Assembly (NCBI RefSeq): GCF_014656375.1 | Contig: NZ_BNCH01000009.1 | Span: 44,792 to 108,791, forward strand | Length of the DNA: 64,000 bases | Origin: Aliiroseovarius zhejiangensis | GTDB taxonomy: Bacteria > Pseudomonadota > Alphaproteobacteria > Rhodobacterales > Rhodobacteraceae | Direction: 5' to 3' | Shown: positions 52,967-60,367 of the stretch, one piece after another | Layout of the letters: each line of letters opens with the position of its first letter | Position numbering within the stretch: the stretch's first letter is position 1 | Notes under the pieces: generated by a model | Database searches by the model: none | What the model was told of the DNA's origin: nothing | The model's input: only the letters and a program-made list of their open reading frames with translations | Made by a program: the position numbers and the translations under genes

Positions 52967-54145
52967 TTACCTCAGCAGGTTGAGGCTTTGCATGTCCACA
53001 CCCAGCGGACCGCTCAGATCCTCGATCGAATCATAAAGCAGCTCAAGGATATAGGGCGGGTTGTGGGCATAGTTGCCCGGATCGGATATGACCAGCTTCC
53101 AGTTATAGGCGGCGCGCAGGCTGCGCGGGGTCCAGGCGTTGTATGCCACCGCCTTGCCGTCGCTTTCGTCGATCACGCCATCGCCATTGGCATCTGCGAA
53201 GAAATAGGGATAGCGCGTCCCGTCATAGACCATCGGCACTTTCGCCACGTCCTTGGCATAGGCTTTCACCTGATCCAGCAGAAGCGCGGCGTTGGTCTGG
53301 ATGTCGGCGCGAATGCCCACCGATATATCTCCGGTGCCCGAATAGCTTTGCCGCGAAATGCGGATGTCCTGCATGCTGTCGGCCTGGTGGCAGGTCAGGC
53401 AGGGTTTGAAGTCGATTTCCAGCGTATGCGGCTCGTGGCAGGAATTGCAGGTCGACACCGGGCGGGCATGGAAGAACCGGCCCGAATAGGAGCGCCCGTC
53501 ATAATGATAGCCCGCAGCCCCGTATCCCCCAAGCCATGTTGCGGCCGCAGTGGCATAGTGCGGGTTCACGAAGCGCAATTCGGGGTTGGGCGTGTCCAGA
53601 TCCATATCGGCGATCGCGGTGCTGACATTGACCCCTGCGGTGCGACCCTGGTGACAGGTCATGCAGGATGCCTCGACCCCTTGCACCGGGTGCATCAGGC
53701 CGCTTGGGAACTTCACCTCGGTCACCTCGGCCAGCCCCGCGTTGTGGCATGTGCCACAATCCACCACACCGCCGGTGTTGATCGGGCTGTCGATCACGCC
53801 GGGTTCACTGCCATCAAGCCCGTGGAATGCTCGGAACCCTTCGCCCGAATGGCAGGCGGCGCAGGCGGGTTTGATTTCTTCGTCTTCGTCCCAATGGCGA
53901 AACGCCTCGGCCGCCGCATCGGCATGGGCCGAGCGGAACCAGTTGGTGATCGCTTCATTATTGTCGATCTTGATATCCGCCGCATCAAACGGTCCCGATT
54001 TCGGCAGGGCAAAGGGGATCGTGGCGGCGTCTTCGGTGGGCGCGTCATCCGCGTCCTGGCTCAGAACGGCCTGACCACCTGCGAGAAGAGAGAGGACCGC
54101 AACAATGGCGGATAGGCTGAAGATGACAGGTGATTTGGGCTTCAT
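52967..54145 (-). CDS. periplasmic pentaheme c-type cytochrome with an EF-hand-like loop
   Basis: 392 residues with a Sec signal (IFSLSAIVAVLSLLAGGQA). Five CXXCH heme motifs are seen: CAACH, CGTCH, CMTCH, CNSCH and CLTCH, all between about residues 94 and 255. The C-terminal third has no heme but contains DANGDGVIDESD, a good match to a calcium-binding EF-hand loop. It should be a soluble periplasmic electron carrier or reductase. GAGAGGAAA precedes the ATG. It is divergent from the nqr operon across 140 bp, so a functional link is likely. The partner and substrate are unknown, and I recognise no named family. Confidence 0.82.
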   Translation of the reverse strand: MKPKSPVIFSLSAIVAVLSLLAGGQAVLSQDADDAPTEDAATIPFALPKSGPFDAADIKIDNNEAITNWFRSAHADAAAEAFRHWDEDEEIKPACAACHSGEGFRAFHGLDGSEPGVIDSPINTGGVVDCGTCHNAGLAEVTEVKFPSGLMHPVQGVEASCMTCHQGRTAGVNVSTAIADMDLDTPNPELRFVNPHYATAAATWLGGYGAAGYHYDGRSYSGRFFHARPVSTCNSCHEPHTLEIDFKPCLTCHQADSMQDIRISRQSYSGTGDISVGIRADIQTNAALLLDQVKAYAKDVAKVPMVYDGTRYPYFFADANGDGVIDESDGKAVAYNAWTPRSLRAAYNWKLVISDPGNYAHNPPYILELLYDSIEDLSGPLGVDMQSLNLLR

Positions 54146-54285
54146 GGCTGTTTCCTCTCTGCAATCAAAGTGTAACTGTTTTCAACTATCACAAGTATGT
54201 TATCAACGCATTGATGTATGTCAGCCCCCCGGGCACGGTCTTTCGATATCGAGCGTTTGACACAGGAAAGAAGTGGAGAGAGGAC

Positions 54286-55557
54286 ATGAATGTTCTCGGG
54301 TTCGGTCCCGGCCTGACACCTGCGTTTCCGTCGCCGCCTGTCAGCGCGCAGGAGCCGTCCGAGGTGATCACGCAAGAGGCGGGGATACGGACACCGGCGG
54401 GCCGATCGCTGCGCATCACCCCGTTGGTGGGCGAAGGCGATCTGGTTGCGCAGGGTGCGCCGGTGGCCTGTTTGCGTGACGCTCCGCAAGTGCAGCTGGT
54501 CGCGCCGATGCCCGGACGTGTTGCGCGGATATCGCTTCAACCGGGTCGCAAGCTGTCGGAAATCGTGCTGTTTCGCGAAGAAGGTGGTGACGTGATGCAG
54601 CATGACGTGGCCGATACGTCGACGCGGGTAGGTCTTCGCAAGCTCATGCAGGCGGCTGGGGTCTGGCCCTGGCTGCAACGGCGACCTTTTGGCGGAATGC
54701 CCCCGGCTGATGAGAACCCTGCGGCCATCGTCGTGATGGCGATGGACACCCGCCCCTTCGCCCCCGATCCACGCCAGGCGTTGGCGGGCCGCGAGGCGGC
54801 GTTCTCACGCGGTCTGCAGGCGCTCGCCACCATGAGCGAGGGGCCGGTTTTCATGTGTCAGACCGATGGCGCGCCACTGGTCGGCCCCGATCTTGCCAGT
54901 GACAATCTGCACATCGTCAAGGCGGCCCCCCGCCATCCGCAAGGGGCCGCCGGATTTCAGGTGCACGCGCTGGCCCCGGCCACGATCGAAACCTCGGTCT
55001 GGGACATCCACGCCGAGGATGTAGCCGCTTTGGGAGAGTTGCTGGACACCGGCATCCTGCCGATGACGCGTCTTGTACGCCTTGCGGGCGAGGGGTTGCG
55101 CGAAAGCCTGTCGATCCGCACCCAACCGGGTGCCGATCTGCGCGAACTGACATTGCGCATTGCCAATCCCGGCGCGCATCGCCTGATTTCGGGGTCGCCT
55201 CTGGATGGCCATGAGGCGCATTGGCTTGGCCCCCGCCACCGGCAGGTGACGGTCCTGCCGCGCCCACCAAAGGGCAAGCCGCCGCATTGGTTTGTCTCGG
55301 CGTTGACACGTTCGGGCCTGCCCCGACCGGTGATCCCCACGGCGGCTTTGACCCAGGCGTTTGGCGCGGCTTTGCCTGCGGTGGCGCTGGTGCGCGCGCT
55401 CAGTTCCGGGGATGACGAGATGGCGATGAAACTTGGCGCCCTGTCCCTGCTTGAGGATGACATCGCGCTGGTCGACTACGTGCTGGGCGGAGAGGCGCAT
55501 CTGGCCGTGTTGTTGCGCGGCATGCTGGATCGGGTTCAGGCGGAATTTGCACCATGA
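54286..55557 (+). CDS. nqrA: Na+-translocating NADH:quinone reductase subunit A
   Basis: 423 residues, slightly shorter than the 446 of Vibrio NqrA. The biotinyl-lipoyl-like N terminus (APMPGRVARISLQPGRKLSE) is followed by RRPFGGMPPADENPAAIVVM, MAMDTRPFAPDPRQAL and HPQGAAGFQVHALAP, all NqrA hallmarks. The subunit is cytoplasmic and contacts the quinone end of the complex. GGAGAGAGGA lies before the ATG. A reading from 54130 would run through the promoter region. The stop overlaps nqrB as ATGA. Confidence 0.88.
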   Translation: MNVLGFGPGLTPAFPSPPVSAQEPSEVITQEAGIRTPAGRSLRITPLVGEGDLVAQGAPVACLRDAPQVQLVAPMPGRVARISLQPGRKLSEIVLFREEGGDVMQHDVADTSTRVGLRKLMQAAGVWPWLQRRPFGGMPPADENPAAIVVMAMDTRPFAPDPRQALAGREAAFSRGLQALATMSEGPVFMCQTDGAPLVGPDLASDNLHIVKAAPRHPQGAAGFQVHALAPATIETSVWDIHAEDVAALGELLDTGILPMTRLVRLAGEGLRESLSIRTQPGADLRELTLRIANPGAHRLISGSPLDGHEAHWLGPRHRQVTVLPRPPKGKPPHWFVSALTRSGLPRPVIPTAALTQAFGAALPAVALVRALSSGDDEMAMKLGALSLLEDDIALVDYVLGGEAHLAVLLRGMLDRVQAEFAP

Positions 55558-56336
55558 TGAAAGGGTTGTGGGATCGCGAGACCGTCGCGCTGATGCTTCT
55601 GGCGGCCTATATGCCGCTGGCACTGTTCTGGATCTGGTTCGGTGGGGGTGCGGCGCTGGCTACGCTCTGGATTGCAGTGCTGTGTCTTGCCTTCTGGAAC
55701 TTCGTATTCCTGCTAGCCCGTGCCCAGCCCCCGTCCGTAGCCGCAGTGGTCACGGCGCTGGCCATTGCCATGCTGGCCCCCGAAGGACTTGGCGCGCTTC
55801 GACTGGTGCTTGGGATCAGTTTCGGCGTCGTGATGGGCGAGCTTGTCTTTGGCGGCTGGGGGCGCAACGTGGTGAACCCGGCAACCGTCACGCTGTCCTT
55901 CCTTGGGTTCGGCTTTCCGGGCTACGGGTGGCCGGGCTTCGATGACCCGGTGGTCTGGGCGGCTTTTCCTGCGGCTCTGATCGGGGTGGCAACCGGCATC
56001 ATGCCCGCTGCCGTGTTGGGTGGGGCGTTGCTGGTCGCGGGTGCGGCGCTGGTGCTGGGTGCCCCGGTCGCAGAGGTCGCGCCGGCAGCCTGGATCGTGC
56101 TGGTGCTTCTGGTCGTCGATCCGGTGACAAGCGCAAGCACATCCCTTGGCCGCTGGTTGAACGGCGGCGCATATGCGGGCCTTGTCGTGTTCTTTGCCAC
56201 AGGCTGGAGCGGCGCAGCCCCGGTTCAAATGGCCATCGCAGCGGCGTTGTTGACCTCGCTTGCAACGCCGCTCTTGGATGAAATCGCGATCACCTTGTGG
56301 ATCGCCAAACGCAGGAGGCGGCATGGCCGAAACTGA
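55554..56336 (+). CDS. nqrB: compact NqrB/RnfD-like subunit without a recognisable covalent FMN motif
   Basis: 260 residues against about 415 in Vibrio NqrB. GISFGVVMGELVFGGWGRNV, VNPATVTLSFLGFGFP and VVDPVTSASTSLGRWLNGGA match the NqrB core, so the family is clear. The segment that in Vibrio holds DGYSGAT (FMN on Thr) reads PGFDDPVVWAAFPAALIG here, and no S/T-G-A-T occurs anywhere. The N-terminal helices are also missing. About seven helices remain. It overlaps nqrA by 4 nt and nqrC by 14 nt, so it is not obviously a broken gene. Confidence 0.8.
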   Translation: MMKGLWDRETVALMLLAAYMPLALFWIWFGGGAALATLWIAVLCLAFWNFVFLLARAQPPSVAAVVTALAIAMLAPEGLGALRLVLGISFGVVMGELVFGGWGRNVVNPATVTLSFLGFGFPGYGWPGFDDPVVWAAFPAALIGVATGIMPAAVLGGALLVAGAALVLGAPVAEVAPAAWIVLVLLVVDPVTSASTSLGRWLNGGAYAGLVVFFATGWSGAAPVQMAIAAALLTSLATPLLDEIAITLWIAKRRRRHGRN

Positions 56337-57117
56337 CTGGAACCCCTGGCGCCGCCTGCTGGCGTTGCCGAATGAAAGCCGTGCCAAGACCATCATCGTG
56401 GCCTTTCTGGTGTCGGCGGTCTGTGCGGTGCTGGTCAGTGGCGCCACCGTGATCCTGCGCCCCATCCAGACCGCAAACCGTGCCGCCGAAGAGCAGGCCC
56501 GGATCAGCGATCTTGTGCGCGGTATCCCGGGCATGTCCACGTTGCTGGACGCCTCGGGTGGCACGCTGTCAACGGTGGTGATCGACCTTGGCACGGGCCG
56601 TGCGGCGCAGGGCGTGACGGCTGAAACGCTTCAGGTTGCCCTTGCCGATCAGGCCAACTGGACACCGCTGAGCGCGGGGCAGGATATCGCCGGTCTGGCC
56701 CAGCGACCGAACTATGCGCAGATCTTCCTGCTGCGTGAAGGCGACGAGATTTCGCTGGTGTTGCTGCCGGTGACGGGGCAGGGCTATGGCGGTCGGTTCG
56801 ACGCGATGCTGGCGCTGCATGGCGACATGAACACGATTGCCGGAATCGCCATCACTCAACATGCCGAAACCCCCGGCCTGGGGGGCCGGATCGAAGACCC
56901 GTCGTGGCAGGAAAGTTTCCCCGGCACCCTGGTCCGTGATGACAGCGGCGAGGTGCGGTTCAAGGTGGCCCGTGGCGATGCCACCACCGAATACGAGGTG
57001 GATGGCATCACCGGCGCCACACGCACCGGAACCGGGTTCACGCGCATGATGCAGTTCTGGCTGGGGCCGGATGGCTATGGCCCCTTGCTGGACGCCATCG
57101 CGCGCGGGGGGTTCTGA
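56323..57117 (+). CDS. nqrC: Na+-translocating NADH:quinone reductase subunit C
   Basis: 264 residues. One N-terminal membrane helix (TIIVAFLVSAVCAVLVSGAT) leads to a periplasmic FMN_bind domain. VDGITGATRTGTG near residue 233 is the covalent FMN site (Thr of T-G-A-T, where relatives have S-G-A-T). GYGGRFDAMLAL, TQHAETPGLGGRIEDPSWQ are typical. AGGAGG lies before the ATG inside nqrB. It should carry electrons on the periplasmic side. Confidence 0.9.
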   Translation: MAETDWNPWRRLLALPNESRAKTIIVAFLVSAVCAVLVSGATVILRPIQTANRAAEEQARISDLVRGIPGMSTLLDASGGTLSTVVIDLGTGRAAQGVTAETLQVALADQANWTPLSAGQDIAGLAQRPNYAQIFLLREGDEISLVLLPVTGQGYGGRFDAMLALHGDMNTIAGIAITQHAETPGLGGRIEDPSWQESFPGTLVRDDSGEVRFKVARGDATTEYEVDGITGATRTGTGFTRMMQFWLGPDGYGPLLDAIARGGF

Positions 57118-57120
57118 GCC

Positions 57121-57786
57121 ATGACCGCGCGCACCGCCTTCTGGACGACTCTGACCGATCCGCTGATCCGGCAAAACCCGGTGACACTGCAAATTCTGGG
57201 CATCTGTTCGGCGCTGGCGGTGACGACGTCGCTGGCGACGGCGTTGACCATGTCGGTGTCGCTGACCGTGGTGCTGACCCTGGCGGCGGGCGTGATCAGC
57301 CTGATCCGGCGGCACATTCCCGACACGATCCGCCTGATCGTGCAGATCGTCATCGTCGCTTCGCTGGTGATTGTCATCGACCAGATCCTGCAAGCCTATT
57401 TCGCGCAGATCAGCCGCGCCCTGTCCGTCTATGTCGGGCTGATCACCACGAACTGTCTGGTTCTTGGCCGCACCGAAGCCTATGCGCGCTATCACCCGCC
57501 GCTGCCATCCATGGTCGATGCGTTCGGCAACGGGCTTGGCTATTCGTTGGTGCTGATCATCATCGGTGCGATCCGCGAGTTGTTCGGACGTGGGCAGTTG
57601 TTCGGCCATCAAGTGCTTCCGCTGGCCGATGCGGGAGGCTGGTTCACGCCGCTCAGCCTGATGTTGCTGGCGCCATCGGCCTTTTTCCTGCTGGGCGGTC
57701 TTGTCTGGGCCGTGCGGTCGGTGCGCCCTGAACAGGTCGAAGCGCCCGAATTTGCGCCTCCCCCACGACCGGAGGCGGCAGAATGA
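57121..57786 (+). CDS. nqrD: Na+-translocating NADH:quinone reductase subunit D
   Basis: 221 residues with six membrane helices (NqrDE/RnfAE family). Cys29 (QILGICSALA) and Cys112 (LITTNCLVLGR) correspond exactly in number to the Vibrio cysteines that help hold the intramembrane iron centre. NPVTLQILGICSALAVTTSL and AFGNGLGYSLVLIIIGAIRE are family blocks. It starts 3 bp after nqrC and overlaps nqrE by 4 nt. Confidence 0.92.
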   Translation: MTARTAFWTTLTDPLIRQNPVTLQILGICSALAVTTSLATALTMSVSLTVVLTLAAGVISLIRRHIPDTIRLIVQIVIVASLVIVIDQILQAYFAQISRALSVYVGLITTNCLVLGRTEAYARYHPPLPSMVDAFGNGLGYSLVLIIIGAIRELFGRGQLFGHQVLPLADAGGWFTPLSLMLLAPSAFFLLGGLVWAVRSVRPEQVEAPEFAPPPRPEAAE

Positions 57787-58397
57787 CCGACGCCTGGTCC
57801 TTCTTCCTGTTCGCGGCATTCGTCGACAACATGCCGCTGACGCTGTTTCTGGGGTTGTGCACCTTTCTTGCCCTGTCGCGCCGCACCGAAAGCGCCATCG
57901 GCCTGGGCATTGCGATGACAGGGGTGCTGGGGGTGACGGTGCCCCTGAACCATCTGATTTATCAGGGATTGCTTGCACCTGGCACCTGGGCCTGGGCAGG
58001 GCAGCCGGATCTTGACCTCTCCTATCTATCGCTGATTGCGTTTATCGGTGTGATTGCGGCGACCGTGCAGCTTCTGGAAATGCTGCTGGACCGGTTCTTT
58101 CCCGCCATTCACGCCGCGTTCGGAGTGTTCCTGCCGCTGCTGACCGTGCAATGTGCGATCCTTGCAGGAAGCCTGTTCATGGTCGAGCGGAACTATACGC
58201 TGGGCCAGTCCACGATCTTCGGGCTGGGCAGTGGCGTTGGGTTTGCGGTGGCCGTGGTGATGCTCAGCGCGATCCGCACGCGCCTTGCCTATGCCGACCT
58301 GCCCGCAGGCCTGCGGGGGCTTGGCATCGCGTTCATCCTGACGGGGCTGATGTCGCTGGGCTTTGCTTCGTTTGCACAAATGGCGGCTGCACCATGA
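57783..58397 (+). CDS. nqrE: Na+-translocating NADH:quinone reductase subunit E
   Basis: 204 residues, six helices, paralogous to nqrD. Cys26 (LFLGLCTFLA) and Cys124 (LLTVQCAILAG) match the second pair of iron-centre ligands. AAFVDNMPLTLFLGLCTFL is close to the NqrE start and VERNYTLGQSTIFGLGSGVG to its middle. With nqrD it forms the inverted-repeat membrane core. Confidence 0.92.
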   Translation: MTDAWSFFLFAAFVDNMPLTLFLGLCTFLALSRRTESAIGLGIAMTGVLGVTVPLNHLIYQGLLAPGTWAWAGQPDLDLSYLSLIAFIGVIAATVQLLEMLLDRFFPAIHAAFGVFLPLLTVQCAILAGSLFMVERNYTLGQSTIFGLGSGVGFAVAVVMLSAIRTRLAYADLPAGLRGLGIAFILTGLMSLGFASFAQMAAAP

Positions 58398-59617
58398 ACG
58401 AGATCGTCCTTGGCAGCCTGATCATCGCGGCCCTTGTGGTCGGCCTGGCCATCGGGCTTCTGTTGGCGCGCAGCCGGTTGGTTCCGACAGGGACGATCGA
58501 GGTCACGGTGAATGAGGGCATGACCCTGAACGCGCGGCGGGGGGCCAAGCTGCTGGGCGTTCTGCACGATGCGGATATTCGCATTCCTGCGGCCTGCGGC
58601 GGGTCCGGCACCTGCGGGCTGTGTCGCGTGACGGTGACCGGTGACGGGGCGGGCGAGCCGCAATCGACGGAACGCGGTGTACTGTCACCCAAGGACCGGC
58701 GCGCGCATGTGCGCCTGGCCTGCCAGACAACACTGCGCGGCGATTGCGCGGTGCACGTGCCCGATGACATCCTGAGCGCGGGGGGCGGCGTGACGTGCAA
58801 GGTTGCCTCGACCCGGATGCTGGCCCCACTGATCCGTGAAATCGTGGTCGACTTGCCAGACGATCACCCGACTGCGTTCCGTGCGGGTGACTTCATGCAG
58901 ATCACCGCGCCACCCTATCAGCTTGATTTTGCAACGCTGGAGCTTGCCCCTCAGTTCGAAGAGGTCTGGCAGATCAACAATTGGCGCGGGCTGAAGGGCG
59001 GGTCGGACACCGATGTGACGCGCGCCTATTCGCTGGCCAGCCGACCCGAAGATGCGGGGCGCGCGGTTTTCAACATCCGGCTCGCCGTGCCGCCTGCCGG
59101 GCGCGAGGACGACGTGCCGCCCGGCATCGTCTCGTCCTGGCTGTTTTCGCTGAAACCCGGTGACACGGTCAATCTGTCCGGCCCATTCGGAGAGTTTCAT
59201 GTTCAGCCGACCACGCGCGAGATGGTCTTTATCGGCGGTGGCGTCGGCATGGCCCCGTTGCGGGCAATGATCCATCAGGAACTGGGGCGCGGCACGACAC
59301 GGCGGATCCGGTATTTCTATGGTGCGCGCACGGCGGCTGATCTGTTCTATACCGACGAGTTTGAAGCCCTTGCCACGGACCACGCCAATTTCAGCTGGAC
59401 CCCCGCCCTGTCGGACCCAGCCCCGGGTGATCGCTGGACTGGTGCGACGGGATTCATCCACGAAACACTAAACGCCGAGATGCGCGCCCATCCCGCCCCC
59501 GAGGATTGCGAATACTACCTGTGCGGCCCGCCCGTCATGATCTCGGCCGTTCTGGGTACGCTGGAACGGCTGGGGGTCGAGCCCGGGTCAATCTTCTTCG
59601 ACGATTTCGGGGGATAG
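58394..59617 (+). CDS. nqrF: Na+-translocating NADH:quinone reductase subunit F
   Basis: 407 residues. One N-terminal helix, a 2Fe-2S ferredoxin domain with Cys68, Cys74, Cys77 and Cys110 (AACGGSGTCGLC, RLACQT), then an FAD domain (RAYSLASRPEDAG) and an NADH domain (FIGGGVGMAPLRAMIHQE, EYYLCGPPVMISAV) are in the standard order. It is the electron entry point, oxidising NADH in the cytoplasm. The ATG at 58394 overlaps the nqrE stop; longer readings are inside nqrE. Confidence 0.94.
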   Translation: MNEIVLGSLIIAALVVGLAIGLLLARSRLVPTGTIEVTVNEGMTLNARRGAKLLGVLHDADIRIPAACGGSGTCGLCRVTVTGDGAGEPQSTERGVLSPKDRRAHVRLACQTTLRGDCAVHVPDDILSAGGGVTCKVASTRMLAPLIREIVVDLPDDHPTAFRAGDFMQITAPPYQLDFATLELAPQFEEVWQINNWRGLKGGSDTDVTRAYSLASRPEDAGRAVFNIRLAVPPAGREDDVPPGIVSSWLFSLKPGDTVNLSGPFGEFHVQPTTREMVFIGGGVGMAPLRAMIHQELGRGTTRRIRYFYGARTAADLFYTDEFEALATDHANFSWTPALSDPAPGDRWTGATGFIHETLNAEMRAHPAPEDCEYYLCGPPVMISAVLGTLERLGVEPGSIFFDDFGG

Positions 59618-59704
59618 GGCATGATTTGGCACCGATGCTTCTTGGCCCTATCATCGCAACCAGGCTGCCCGCAGGCGGGTGCTGCCAGATAAGGACAGGT
59701 GGAC

Positions 59705-59881
59705 ATGGAAATCTTGTTTGCAATCGCCATCTTCGGTCTTGCCGCCGTGGGGCTTGGGCTGGGCCTGACCTTCGGGCGCGACCCCGTGCGCACAAGCTGT
59801 GGCGCGGCGGCAGGTTTGCGTGAAGGGCGCTGTGCAGACTGTCCGCTGCGCCACGCAGACACAGCCGGGGCCGACCAATGA
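59705..59881 (+). CDS. nqrM: NqrM-like Nqr maturation protein (DUF539)
   Basis: 58 residues: one membrane helix (ILFAIAIFGLAAVGLGLGLT) then FGRDPVRTSCGAAAGLREGR and CADCP. The SCG and CxxC cysteines fit NqrM, needed to insert the iron centre of the Nqr complex. Position right after nqrF supports this. AAGGACAGG precedes the ATG; a GTG at 59699 is possible. It overlaps the CBS gene (ATGA). Confidence 0.82.
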   Translation: MEILFAIAIFGLAAVGLGLGLTFGRDPVRTSCGAAAGLREGRCADCPLRHADTAGADQ

Positions 59882-60270
59882 CCACCCATCGCATCGCGTC
59901 GATCATGCGCCGCGACAGTCCCACCCTGACACCGGACATGCCCATCCGGCGCGCGGTTGCCATTTTGCTGGAGGCCAAAGCCGCCGCCGCCCCGGTGCTG
60001 GGCGAGGATGGGCAGATGGTCGGGATCCTGACCCAGAAGGACTGTTTTCGCCCGGCCCTGCACGCCAGTTACCATCAGGAATGGAGCGGGCAGGTGGCCG
60101 ACCAGATGTCGCGCGATGTCGTCAGCGTTCAGGCCAGCGACGATGTGATCCGTGTCGCCGAGATGTTCCTGTCCCACCCGCACCGTGTTTTCCCGGTGGT
60201 GGACGGGGCGGCGCTGGTGGGGATCGTGCACCGTTCGGACGTGTTGTCGCTGCTTCTGCGCGAGGGATGA
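59878..60270 (+). CDS. tandem CBS-domain protein
   Basis: 130 residues made of two CBS repeats: MRRDSPTLTPDMPIRRAVAI...GILTQKD and MSRDVVSVQASDDVIRVAEM...GIVHRSDVL. CBS pairs bind adenine nucleotides and often control transporters. It is translationally coupled to nqrM and lies about 100 bp before a CPA1 antiporter, so energy-dependent control of sodium export is a reasonable guess. No partner is shown. Confidence 0.85.
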   Translation: MTTHRIASIMRRDSPTLTPDMPIRRAVAILLEAKAAAAPVLGEDGQMVGILTQKDCFRPALHASYHQEWSGQVADQMSRDVVSVQASDDVIRVAEMFLSHPHRVFPVVDGAALVGIVHRSDVLSLLLREG

Positions 60271-60367
60271 TGCCGCCCGCCCGAGCTTGGCAGGGTCCGG
60301 GCCAATGCGCGTGGTCAGGCCATCGCTTTCTGTTTCTGTCCCCCGCCGAATCCGATACTGCTGTTTC

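Noticed and set aside
51581..54115. An 844-codon open frame on the plus strand
   Set aside because: It runs antisense across the antiporter and cytochrome genes, is rich in Gly, Arg, His and Asp without domain pattern, and the opposite strand has clear families with heme motifs. It is an effect of high GC content.
54202..54215. FNR-like site in the cytochrome/nqr divergent region
   Set aside because: The dyad is ATCAA-N4-TTGAT, the reverse arrangement of the FNR consensus TTGAT-N4-ATCAA, so it is not an FNR box.
54130..54285. N-terminal extension of nqrA
   Set aside because: The extra 52 codons cross the divergent promoter region and have no NqrA similarity; the ATG at 54286 has a strong ribosome-binding site.
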